Assembly: GCF_019059575.1 (NCBI RefSeq)
Contig: NW_024883097.1
Location: 12,501 to 76,500, forward strand
Length of the DNA: 64,000 bases
Direction of reading: 5' to 3'
Source of the DNA: Amphibalanus amphitrite
Taxonomy: Eukaryota; Arthropoda; Thecostraca; Balanomorpha; Balanidae
Below are positions 1 to 9,669 of this stretch, in pieces (positions within the stretch are counted from its first letter, which is position 1; every line of letters begins with the position of its first letter). The translations under genes were made by a program, and so were the position numbers. The notes under the pieces were generated by a model, which was given only the letters and a program-made list of their open reading frames with translations, had not been told where the DNA came from and searched no databases.

Positions 1-248
1 CCAAATTGACTTTTGCACGGCACCCTACTAACCGGTCCCCAACCGTGTACCACATTTGAACGCAATCGGCCCAGCCGTTCCTGCGATCTGGAAGCGGCAC
101 TCTGCACGTGCGCACGTGCAAACGGGGTCCAAAATGACTTTTGCACGGCACCCTACTAACCGATCCCCAACCGTGTACCAAATTTGAGCGCAATCGGCCC
201 AGCCGTTCTCGAGATCTGGAAACGCCCCCTGCACGTGCGCACGTGCAG
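1..248. repeat. Two-copy 128-bp tandem repeat with CACGTG palindromes
   Basis: Two units with a 128-bp period (1-128 and 129-248) share most bases, including a run of TTTTGCACGGCACCCTACTA. Each unit ends in a perfect palindrome: 103-120 (18 bp) and 229-248 (CTGCACGTGCGCACGTGCAG, 20 bp). No coding potential was seen. The left edge of the window truncates the array, so the copy number is unknown. Confidence 0.85.
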
Positions 249-385
249 TAGCGCCCTATCCGCAACACATGGGAATTCATTGCCTGGTGGGTGCCTACCT
301 GCATGCCAAGTTTCAGCGAGATCGCCCCAGTAATTACCGAGTTACTGAAATGGGAACAAATTTGGCACCTCTTCTTTTTGTATAT

Positions 386-704
386 TGCACGTGCAGTGAG
401 GGTCACTCACATAGATCAAGAGTATCCGACCTTTGGTAGAAGGGATGCAGCTACCCTATAAAAATTACCGCAATACAATCGCTCAAGCCGCTGCTGAGAT
501 ATGGGCCTCTCAAAATCATTACTTTTGCAAAACTGCTTGAACACCCTTGACTTTTCACGTGGCACGTGCCACGACGGTCACTGAGATATATCAAAAGTAG
601 TCAATTACGGGGTAGAAGGGATGGGGCTACCCAGCAAAAATGACCGCAGGCCAATCGGTCCAGCGGTTGCTGAGATATAAGCCTCTCAAAAGCGTTACAG
701 GCCG
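386..704. repeat. Degenerate direct repeat, period about 176 bp
   Basis: Units around 386-528 and 561-704 share GGTCACT near the start, 'GTAGAAGGGATG', 'CAATCG..C.AGC.G.TGCTGAGATAT' and 'GCCTCTCAAAA'. The second unit carries another CACGTG palindrome (GGCACGTGCC). It resembles the preceding 128-bp repeat in style (a phrase like 'CGCAATCGGCCCAGCCGTT' in both), so the two may be parts of one larger satellite-like family. Confidence 0.65.
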
Positions 705-729
705 GGCCGGGCCGGGCCGGGCCGGGCCG
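700..729. repeat. (GGCCG)n pentanucleotide microsatellite
   Basis: Six perfect copies of a GC-only pentamer follow directly after the repeat described at 386-704. Confidence 0.9.
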
Positions 730-804
730 TGCCCGTTCATACTGAGATTTTTCCGTTATATTGAAAAGACTTCGCCTCGCTCGCTGCGCTCGCTCGCTCG
801 TAAC

Positions 805-1655
805 TATACCAAGGCCCATTCTGGACCAAATTTACAAGACGTATATAAGACCTTACTTTGACTGCTGTAACACAATATATGACGGACACATAAAAATACA
901 AGACGCTGCCGAACTTGACACGCTACAAAACAGAACAGGGTGACTTTTGACGGGGGCTATGTTGACGTCAACCGAGAAACTTCTACAAGACTTGGGCTGG
1001 GAGAAACTGACTGTAAGACGACAAATACACAAACTCACTTTATATCATATATTCACTAATCCAAGACACCAAACGCCATATTATATCACGATAATAATGC
1101 CAGAAACACGTGCAGAAAACACCGGCAGAACACTACGCAACTCCAACACTTACACCATGCCTCCCAACCGGACCACATCCTTCCAGAAGTCCTTTTTCCT
1201 CTCAACAGGCAAATCCTGGAACCAGCTTTCCGAAACCATCCGATCCCTTCCTCCTCGTTCCTTTCAACGAGAGTTCTCGAGGCGACTGAGGGTGCCTGGG
1301 CCTACTCCGTATTGCAAAAATTGGCACTAAAATGGGCAATATTTTCCATTCCAGGCTATGAATGCAAATGTCACAACTAAATTCACATTTATATCAAATA
1401 CAAAGGCACTATACACCTGAATGTGTTTTTGGCTTTGAAACAGAAAATATTCATCATTTCATTCTCGCGTATCCCAACTATAATTTGCAGAGAGAGGAAC
1501 TATCGGGACATGCTGCAAATTTTTCCCGAATATTTTGGTCAAATGTCAACTTCATGGTTATTACGTGTTCTTTTGCATGGCGACGATCTTGGCGACGGGG
1601 ACTGTCGTGCGGTGGCTCAGCATTTCCAAAATTTCTTGCTTCGTTCGCACAGCTT
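805..1655 (+). pseudogene. 3' part of a non-LTR retrotransposon reverse transcriptase, decayed
   Basis: Conceptual translation shows the end of a LINE-type RT ('YKTYIRPYFDCCNTIYDG'), then the connection region ('LGWEKLTVRRQIHKLTLY', 'FFLSTGKSWNQL'), then a C-terminal Cys/His-like tail ('NSHLYQIQ', 'IHHFILAYPNY'). The catalytic palm is absent, so the copy is 5'-truncated. There is an in-frame TGA at 941-943 and a frame change around 1330-1362. The TTAA element at 1656-2671 interrupts the sequence. What may be its continuation and 3' UTR resumes at 2672. The clade is not certain (CR1/jockey/I-like ends look similar). No function is expected. Confidence 0.75.
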
Positions 1656-2671
1656 TTAACCCTCGCACCGACGGGGGGGCGGATATCCGCCCCCCCCCCC
1701 CTGAGGTTTTTCGCGAATAGCGGGAAAACCGCGGCGCGAAGCGCCGCGAAATTTGGTATGACTATAACCTCATCAATTTTACACATGGTGTGCAAGTTTG
1801 AACCTCCTACCTTTTAAGGTCAGGTCACCAGGTCACTTTGAATGACCCAACCTCAAGTCACTTTTTTGCAACTTTGTCACCGTGCCAGAGCTACAGTAGA
1901 TGTCGGAGGCCTTTGAAAGTCGCAGGATATTATTAGGTCATTATTAGCTACAATTTGTATATCTCGGAATTTTGATATCGGTGACCTAAGGTCAGGTCAA
2001 TTTCGCGACCTCCCCATTATAAGTCAATGGGGGAAAAATCAACTCCCTGTTTTTACCACTAAAACGGGTCGGAATGGCCCCATATACCATACATGACTTC
2101 ATATACGATCAACCTTCACTACCTTGAGGTCTGTTTTGCTGTTGGGCAGCTGTGAGGTCATGTGACGTCATCAAAGGTCACCAAAGGTTTTTGGCCAATA
2201 ACTCCGTACAGGAACAAGATACAGACGCGTGGATGGTCTCATTGTGCTCAGCTCGTCAAGACGCATCGAATGATATACATGATGACCTCGAGGTCACGTG
2301 ACCTGAGGTCAACCTTTGACCTTGACCTTTCGAGGTCAACATATATATCATTCGATGCGGATTGACGAGAGGATCACGATGATGCCCTTAGTTTGTTCCT
2401 ATCTTGACTAATTCGAAAGTTATTCGAGAAAAACTCTCCATATCTACATAGCGCCGCCATTTTGACTTTTTCGACCCCTGTGACGTCATCTTTGACCTGA
2501 CCTGAAAATGACCTTTGTAAAAATTGTAGATCTTGGCCGTGCATATCCGATGCCGTTTACCGCTTGTCGCTATCTTGCTTCGTTCTCGAGATCTCAGGGG
2601 GGGGGGCGTTCATCCGCCCCCCCCCCCGTCGGTGCGAAGTTGGCGCAGACCCCCGTCGGTGCGCGGGTTAA
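1656..2671. mobile_element. TTAA-flanked non-autonomous element (piggyBac-like TIR)
   Basis: The left end reads TTAACCCTCGCACCGACGGG and the right end is the reverse complement of TTAACCCGCGCACCGACGGG, a near-perfect 20-bp TIR with TTAA at both edges (1656-1659, 2668-2671). The right end repeats the TIR-like string a second time internally. A G-run/C-run hairpin sits inside each end (1673-1696, about 2597-2627). The interior is rich in GGTCA/TGACC and has no transposase. It lies within a decayed non-LTR sequence. The piggyBac assignment is inferred from TTAA plus CCCT ends. Confidence 0.85.
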
Positions 2672-2961
2672 TTTACCTACCTTATTCTGTTTTGTGGGCG
2701 GCGCCCCCGGTGGGCTGAGTGACGGCATAGGTTGGGTCAGTGGCCTGTCGTGGCGGCGGCAGTGGTAGTTTTGTTTCACTACGCTACGTTACCGTCATTA
2801 CGTTGTATGTTTATGTTATATTCGACGTTGATCTGAAGGCTATGTTAATGTTGTTTTATGTTTATGGTGACTATCTGATTATGTTACAAGAGGTATTTTG
2901 CTTTGTCTCTGTTATTCATGTTTATTTTCCGATCGTTTTACTAGGTTGTCGAACATTCTAG
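2672..2961 (+). other. Probable 3' continuation of the interrupted non-LTR remnant
   Basis: This begins directly after the TTAA element and stays open for about 30 codons before T-rich sequence that could be a 3' UTR. The assignment rests mainly on position. I see no poly-A or tandem repeat tail that would confirm the element end. Confidence 0.35.
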
Positions 2962-2966
2962 AAGGG

Positions 2967-3035
2967 AATGGAAGAGCCCCCCCCCCCCCACCAGTAGGGC
3001 GCGTTATACGCAGACCCCAGTGGGGCAAGGGTTAA
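2967..3035 (-). mobile_element. Solo right end of a TTAA element
   Basis: Read on the minus strand it begins TTAACCCTTGCCCCACTGGG, followed by a G13 run. No matching left end was found upstream. The flanking sequence after the TTAA (from 3036) matches the interior of the longer TTAA family (compare the minus strand near 26060), so this may be an insertion in such an element whose left half was deleted. Confidence 0.6.
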
Positions 3036-3472
3036 GACCATGCAGAGGTTCACTTATGATGTCATAGGCACTGGCGGATCCAGGGGGGCATTAGGGGCAT
3101 ATGCCCCCCCCCCCCCCCGACAGGAGCCTGGGGAGGGCATTCAGTACAAGTATCCCCCCCCCCGTTCAGACTTACACTTCTTACGCCTATAACGAGAAAC
3201 TAAATAAAAATGGATTAGAAAGCCTTCCCAGTAACTACTTTTGTGATTAGAGTCGTTTTAGTAACCTCAATTTAGTTATCATTGCTTTATTTTGTCTAAA
3301 ACTATGTTGCTTTTTAGTTCTTACCACAGGGGAGTAATGCCGCTTCAACCCTTTTGACCGTATTGTCTAACGATGGCACTCATATTGCGCAAACCAGGAA
3401 TCGGCCCCCGCCTATGCTTGGGAATAGGGACGGGGACGGTTAGAATATGATTTACCTGTATGGCCGCAGCTA

Positions 3473-4661
3473 CTGTTAACGCCAGACCCCTTGAGACCCT
3501 AATTTTTCGCGATTATTTTTAAATGCGTGGAATAATTCCAACCATATTTAGGAAATAGCTGTTTCGAGACCTGCCGAAACTTTTTCTTCAAATACCTTTT
3601 GTTGTCACTTAAATATTTGTGGCACTTGTCATTGACTCGTAATGATAACTGTTTTTCCATCCTGGATAGAGGCTTTCATGCGTCATATGAAATTAGGCTC
3701 CGCCCACGGCTGCGGCATTGACCCGTGCCCATCAGCGACCTCTGTACAAACGACACCCCTGCCATCTGTAAAGGACTATGAATTTCGCTGACGCTTCACG
3801 TGCTATGAATCAATTGCAGCAGACGGTCGAGTAAATGTTAGGCTCTTGTTGACTCTTGTATATAGGACCAAGAGAACCATCACTCCTCAACCTATTACTC
3901 ACACATGCTTCGAACAAACGTTAACGATTCCTAACAAATACGATTTTCGAAATAGGATATCTGTTTGAAATACGAGCGAGCCTTATAATGTGAAGCGAAG
4001 GCAATTAACTAATTATTGCGTTGTTCGATGGTTGCATAGCGATGTGCAAATCAGCAGCTACTTGATGACATCCAATATGCCATTATCGCATTATCTGCAA
4101 CGCCATAGGCTTTAAATACAGGTGAATATTTCCTAACCTTATGTCAGGTATATGCCATCTGCCCGTCATTTGCAGCTTATAAAAAATAAAACAAATATCA
4201 GCGAACATATCAGCATTGTACAAGCAATGTACATTGAGCATTTATGGCTCCTCAGTCATCATGTCGCCCTTTGGGCACTGTCAGACAAGACGTTACGCAC
4301 AACTCCGCCAGCTTTCGGCACCGCTCGACCGTCCCCGCTCCCCGCCACAGCGCGAGTGACCGCGCGCCGGCCCGAAACCGCCGCAGGCCAAGACCACAGA
4401 GGCGGGGCTTAGCTGTGACGTCATAACGTATCACAGACTGACTGGTGATAGCCTCTACACACCGGGCGAAAATCTTGCTCGATATTTAACATTACGAGTC
4501 AATGAGAAGTGCCTGAAATATTGAAATGGCGACAAAATATCTAAATTGTAAAAGTTTCGGCAGGTCTTGAAACGGCCAGGTCCTGAACTTGGTTGAAATT
4601 CTTCCACGCATTTAAAAATAATCGCGAAAAATTAGGGTCTCAAGGGGTCTGGCGTTAACAG
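3473..4661. mobile_element. Long-TIR element with TA target duplication, nested in hAT copy 1
   Basis: The inverted ends are at least 110 bp long, beginning CTGTTAACGCCAGACCCC, and are flanked by TA (3471-3472, 4662-4663). hAT copy 2 has the uninterrupted site at about 52970-52990 (GCCGCAGCCAGTG..GCG), which proves insertion after the hAT family spread. No transposase is visible. Subterminal phrases (GTCATTGACTCGTAATG at the left, CATTACGAGTCAATGAGAAG at the right) recur in the 32935-34401 element, so the two belong to one broad family. The TA target suggests the Tc1/mariner group by inference. Confidence 0.85.
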
Positions 4662-4699
4662 TAGTGAAGCGTAACCGGGGGGGAGGGGGGCACAAGGGG

Positions 4700-6060
4700 T
4701 GCGTGCCGCCTCATTAGATGCATGATGCCCTATGGGCCCGAGAGGCCCTGCAGTGGCAATGGGCCGCTCAGGGTCCAAGCGTGCCTTATTTCGACAGAGA
4801 TAAGACCCGCAGGACTAGTGAGAGCACCTCACGGAGTCACGGGCTCCTGAGTCCCCACATATCACACATCTCCATAAGGGCCCCACTCCGGCCTCTGAGA
4901 GCCCTGTGCTGGCCTCTGAGTGACCTTGCTGACCTATTAAGCGTCAGCTCTAATTAGGGTCCTGGCCCATACCCGCATGGAACGGCTCCACACCAGTGTC
5001 TCTGAGGGCCCATAACGGCGCCTGTGAGGGTCACACACCGGCGCCTTTGAGGGCCCAACACCGCCAATCTGAGTGACTAACACCAATATTTCTTAAGGCC
5101 CTACATCGGCGGCGGCTCTAAGGACCCCACACTGGCGCCTCTGAAGGTCTTAAGCAGGCACATCTGACGGCTACCTACCTGCAACTCTGTGGGCTCCGCA
5201 CTGGTGACTCTGAGGGCTCCCAGTGACGCCTGAGAGTACCACGCCAGTCTCCAGGATCCCACAGGGCTCCTGAAGGCCTCTGCTGACCCTTGATGGTCTC
5301 TTGAAGACCCCTTGCCCCCATGCATGTGTCTCTGAGGAGTGAGGACTCCCACAACGATGCCTTTGAAAGTCTTCACCGGCGACTGTGAGGGCATCACACA
5401 GACACGTCTGAGGGCCCTACACCGCCACCTCTGAGACACCAGTGTCTCCTGAGGCCCCACATCGGCGACTCTGAGGGTCCCACACCGGCGCCTCTGGGCC
5501 CGATACCAGTGCCTCTGGCAGCCAGCCACCGGTAACTCTGTAGGTCCTACATCGGTGACTCGGCCCCACCGGCGTCTGAGAGTACCATGCCGATTTCTAA
5601 GAACTCCACAGGGCTCCTGAAGATACTGCCGAGATACTGCCGGCCTTCACTTGACGCCTGTGAAGGCCCATTTTTGGCATCATACGGCCCGTTACCGGCC
5701 TCTGAGGGCCCTTTGTCGGTCTCTGAGAGGTCCTACTGGGTTATTAAGCATTCGCATTTCGCACCAACAACTCCAAGGGCCCCACACACAGCCATCTGTG
5801 AATGGTATGGGCTTAGCGCCACACCAGTGTCTGAGGCACCACAACGGCGTCCATGTGAGGGCCTCACACCAGCACCTTAGAGGGCCCACACCGGATCCTT
5901 TGTGGTTCCTGCACCAGTGCCTCCGAGGGCCCCACACCACTGCCTCTGGGGAACCCACACCGATACCTTTGATGGTCCCACGCCAGGTTCCACAACGGCG
6001 GCCCTGGGTCGGCTGTATACACCAGTCATTCTGAGGGCCCCAACGGCCCCACCAATTTTC
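4700..6060. repeat. GAGGGCCC minisatellite in hAT copy 1
   Basis: Diverged tandem units of about 21-22 bp are built around CCTCTGAGGGCCC and CACACCGGCGCC. Long apparent reading frames here follow from the unit length being a multiple of three and are not genes. The same array, with an insertion, is in hAT copy 2. Confidence 0.85.
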
Positions 6061-6304
6061 GTCGATTTCTGGCGCTGCCCGGGTATTTGTCCCAAAAGCC
6101 TCCTCCTCCTGGATCTGCAATTGGGGGTCAGTTGTCCTACCATTTCTTTTTTTTTCAAAAAACTCGTGTCAGGACTATGACGAAAAATAAGTGGCTTAAA
6201 TCCGATGAGAAAACAGGATTTGGGGGTAACCTATGTAGGTTTGGCTCCGTGACCTGGAATACCCCACCCCGCGCTGAAGCCCTGGATCCGCCAGTGGTCA
6301 TAGG

Positions 6305-6475
6305 TCGGTTACCTGACATGACCTGAAAATTGCGGTTGGTGTCAAAAGATCCGGCTTGAATCGAAATTCAGGTATGCCAAGCTTCATCTCTGTATCGCCG
6401 TGGCGTTCGGAGCTATCGCGAAAAAAAAACTATGGGGGGCGGCACCCCCCCCCCCGGCCGGCGTGGGTGTAAGTG
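6305..6475. mobile_element. Right end remnant of a long TTAA-family element
   Basis: After the hAT target duplication the sequence resumes as GGTCGGTTACCTGACATGACC, then a module also seen near 17650-17690 and on the minus strand near 25200. It then has CGCGAAAAA, a G6 and C12 run, and ends GGCGTGGGTGTAAG, a degenerate version of the usual GCGAGGGTTAA end. Together with 3032-3068 it is the host element of hAT copy 1. Confidence 0.6.
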
Positions 6476-7026
6476 CCGCTTTTGTCTCGAGATTTGACGG
6501 GGGTTTCATAAAACCAACGTTACTGTGACCCGCCTTACATGTATTATAACAAACAACGCAATACAGCGTACATGCTAGGCTCTCCGCTGCCCGGACGCTC
6601 CACAGATCCCGTCACCTCAACATTTGCATCAACCTTCAACCGACATTAGCCAGCAACCAACCACGGCAAGGGCGAGCACGCACTGCTGGGGCGGGTCAGA
6701 CTGACCCGCCACCAGCTCCACTAGCGGCGGGTCACGTAACTACGGTCATTTCTCAGTTGTGCCGATTTTCAACTGCCCTTCTCACTCATGTGTTTGGTGT
6801 CATCGTCCTTTACATATTGCTTGCGAGCCATTTGCTTGTTGTAACCTATCGGTACTTGGCAGTGTTTTTGGTGGTCACATAAGCAATGAGACTGAGCAGC
6901 GCCATCACTCAAGCCATCCGCTTGGCCAAAGGCAATGACTGTGGCGTTTGAGGCTTATCAGTGCCAGAGTTGTGACGTCATCTTTTATGTTACAGATAAA
7001 GGAGTTGAAGATGGACGGCTCTCGTC
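6476..7026. other. No gene recognised
   Basis: Sequence of mixed composition with one palindromic GCGGGTCAGACTGACCCGC at about 6694-6712. No exon-like open frame, tRNA or repeat end was recognised. Confidence 0.5.
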
Positions 7027-7146
7027 GGCAACGACCATACCATGCTGAAAATACCAGTTCCCGTCCGATCACTGAAGTCAAGGAGCACCGGGCCCGGTTA
7101 GTACTTGGATGGGTGACCGCCTGGGAACACCGGGTTTCGTTGTCAT
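7027..7146 (+). rRNA. 5S ribosomal RNA sequence (single copy, possibly a pseudogene)
   Basis: The 120-nt stretch matches the animal 5S pattern throughout: ACGACCATACCATGCTGAA near the start, GTCCGATCAC, GGGCCCGGTTAGTACTTGGA, then GATGGGTGACCGCCTGGGAA and ACACCGGGT near the end. The terminal helix still pairs (GGCAACGA with TCGTTGTC, one G-U pair). The internal promoter box A differs from the usual AAGTTAAGCAGC (here AAGTCAAGGAGC), while box C is intact. A TTTT run (7146-7149) could terminate Pol III. It lies alone among repeats, so it may be a dispersed pseudogene or the head of a 5S-derived SINE. The retained pairing argues against long decay. Confidence 0.8.
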
Positions 7147-7204
7147 TTTCACTTCTTCAATGGTGGCCACTAATTGCTATTTATCCCTTCAATGTTAATG
7201 CTCT

Positions 7205-8425
7205 TGCGACATGGCCAAGGGCGCCTCCCCCCATTCGAGTTGGGGGGCCCAGCTCGAAGGAATAAGAGCCCATTTGAGGCGGCCGAAGGTAATCCTTAGA
7301 CCACCGAAGACCGTGTACAAAGGGCCCTCAAATGGCCTTAAAGGACCCTCAGATGGTCTCAAAAGGCCCTCAGATGGCCTCGAAGGGCCCTCAGATGACC
7401 TCAAAGGGCCCTCAGTTAGCGGCATAGGGCCCTCATCTGGTGTCAAAGGGCCCTTAGATGGTGTCAAAGGGCCCTCAGATGGCCTCGAAGGGCCCCAGAT
7501 GGCCTTAAGGGGCCCTCAGATGACCTCCAAGGGCTCTCAGATGGCCTTAAAGGGACCTCAGATGGCCTCAAAGGGCCCTCAGCTAACGTCAATCGCCAGC
7601 TGGTGCCAGATGGCCCTCAGCTGGCGCCAAATGGCCATCAGAAGGCCTCAAACGGTCCTCAACTGGAGTCCAGCGGTCCTCAGTTGGCGTCAAGCGGCCC
7701 TCAGAAAGCCTCAAGGGGCCCTCAGAAAGCCTCAAGGGGCCCTTAGAAAGCCTCAAGGGGCTCTCAGAAGGCCTTAAAGAGCGTCAAAGGGTCTTGAACT
7801 AGCGTCAGAGGGCCCCCAGCTGATGTCAGAGGGCCCTGAGCTAGCGTCAAACTTAAAGGGCCCTTAGCTGGTGTCAGAGGGCCCCAGTTGGTGTCAGAGG
7901 GTCATCCATTGGCGTCTAATGGCCATCAGAAGGCCCAAAAACGGTCCTCAGCTGGCGTCCAACGGTCCCCAGCTGACGTCAAAAGGCCCTCAAAAGGCCT
8001 CAAAGACCCCCCGACTGCTCAAAGGGCCCTTAGAAGGCCTCAATGGGAACTCCAAAGACGTTAAACGGCCCTCAAAAGGCTTGAAAGGGCCCTCTGCTGA
8101 TGGCAAAGGGCTCGCACCTGAGTGCGAGCCTTGTCAAAAACGGACCTGAGAAACCTTGCCGACCCTGGTTATCTGCGGGACTCCTACAGTTACCTGAGTG
8201 GCCCCCGTTTACTGAGGGGCCCTGGTTATTGATGGGGTCCCTGGTTACTTGAGGCCATCTGAGGGCCCTTTAAGGCCATCTGAGAGCCCTTCGAGGTCAT
8301 CTGAGGGCCCCTTAAGGCCTGGTTACCAGAGGGGCCCATGGTCACCTGGTGGGCCCCTGATCAATTGAAAACCCCTGGTCATCTGAAACGCCCCTGATTA
8401 CCTAAAGGGTCCCTGATCACTTGGA
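7205..8425. repeat. 21-bp GGGCCCTCAGATGGCCTCAAA minisatellite
   Basis: Dozens of diverged 21-bp units (for example CCCTCAGATGGCCTCGAAGGG), with drift to CCCTCAGAAAGCCTCAAGGGG toward the 3' side and a partly inverted sense after about 8220. Because 21 is divisible by 3, frames such as 7211-7777 translate as seven-residue repeats (GPSDGLK). These are not genes. It shares the GGGCCC core with the other minisatellite tracts of the window. Confidence 0.9.
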
Positions 8426-8427
8426 TT

Positions 8428-9130
8428 CAGTGACATAGCAAGGGAGCGAGGGGGTACGTGCCCGTTCTCGGGTTTAGGGTTTCTTCGAAACCGAGGGGCC
8501 CTGCGGCGCCAGTTGGTAGCAGAGGGTTCGTGCTGGCCGCACTTCAACTCGGAAGGACACCACAGGGCTTGTGGGGCACGTTATTGGCTCCTATGTAGCC
8601 ACAATTATCTTCATAAAGGCCCAATGCCGGTTTCTGAGAGACCTCGCCGGCCGCTCAGGGCCCTAGTAATGGCCAACGAGGGATTGGCTGCTATCGCTCC
8701 ACATCCGTCTGTGATAGACACACGGCCCACACCAGTGTTTCTAAAGGCACCCACAACGGCAACTGCGAGGCCCCTCGCGCCATCTCCACAGTGTTCCATT
8801 TTTCAGACTTTTTGGTGGCAAATTACACCTAATGGGGAAAATACTTTCATCCCTAAAATACGAATGACCGACTTAGCTTCCTCTCTGAAAAAAAAGTTTC
8901 ATGTATTTCCAACAGCCAGTTTACATGTCACTTGACAGGTTGATGCACCCACATTTTTGTTTCACAACCTGTCAAGATTCTGACATGAAATCCTGGTTTA
9001 TCAGTTGGCATACAAATTGGCATTATACCATTTTGCAAATACACTTTGGTTATTTATTTCCTTTTTTCTCATCCTACGATTTTTTTTTCTCCGTCAGCAC
9101 ACCCATCCAAAATCCAATTTTAGAACACTG
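8428..9130. other. hAT-like left end candidate and sparse minisatellite
   Basis: CAGTGACATAGCAAGGG at 8429-8445 resembles a hAT TIR (CAGTGGCGTAGCMAGGG pattern), but no matching right end was found. About 8600-8800 contains a few weak GGGCCC-type units. The remainder is T-rich sequence without a recognisable gene. Confidence 0.35.
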
Positions 9131-9460
9131 CACCTCCAAGGGACCCCCCACCAGCGCATCTTAAGGGCCTACATCGGCGGCTCTGAGAGTCCCCACACCG
9201 GCGCCTCTGAGGGCCACGTATCAGTGACTCTGAGGGCCTCTTACTAGCCTCTGAGTGTCCTTGCCAGCCTATGAAGGGCCACTTCCCACTTGCAGGCCAT
9301 TTTGCAGGGCCACACACATGCCAATGATGGCCCCACCAGTGTCTCTAAGCCCTAAGACCCTGCAACGGCGCCTGTGAGGACCCAACACCAGCGCATCTGA
9401 CGGCCTTTCACTGGCACCTCTGAGCGCGCCACACACCGGTGACTCTGAGGAGCTCGCTCG
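9131..9460. repeat. GAGGGCC minisatellite tract
   Basis: About fifteen diverged 20-22-bp units of the CACACCGGCGCCTCTGAGGGCC type, the same unit as in the hAT copies. It ends at a GCTCGCTCGCTTCGCTCGCTCG stretch (9453-9474) that resembles 777-803. Confidence 0.75.
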
Positions 9461-9669
9461 CTTCGCTCGCTCGTAGAATACCATGTACATTAGGCATTAG
9501 TGTACGTACATTAGGCACACTCCTCGGGCATAAATGGCACTTTTACTCGCCAATTTTCCACATTTTCTCATGCAAAGACCGTTTTAAAGAGACCCGTCTG
9601 CTAGTGAAACTGGACCCACCGTGCCTTCCTCCTCCCATCGAAATGTCCTGGATACATCCTTGCCTGAGC

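Larger units (their letters stand above)
3069..6296. mobile_element. hAT-like non-autonomous element, copy 1, with 8-bp target duplication
   Basis: The termini are CACTGGCGGATCCAGG and its reverse complement. Both sides are flanked by the direct repeat GTCATAGG (3061-3068, 6297-6304), the 8-bp duplication expected for hAT elements. The interior has a homopolymer-rich 5' part, a nested TA element (3473-4661), and a long 21-22-bp minisatellite (about 4700-6060). No transposase frame is present. A second copy lies at 51978-57085. Copy 1 holds the empty target sites for two insertions in copy 2: GTTTTAGT at 3255-3262 and CAACGATGCCTTTG at 5352-5365. Confidence 0.9.

Noticed and set aside
7211..7777. 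188-codon open frame with GPSDGLK-type repeats
   Set aside because: It is the translation of a 21-bp minisatellite; the unit length keeps frames open on both strands. The same holds for frames at 5101-5529, 5692-6120, 15465-15818 and 56209-56688.
8429..9669. A complete hAT element starting at CAGTGACATAGCAAGGG
   Set aside because: No matching right end or 8-bp direct repeat was found downstream; CCTGGATACATCCTTGCCTGAG at about 9648-9669 is only a loose resemblance.
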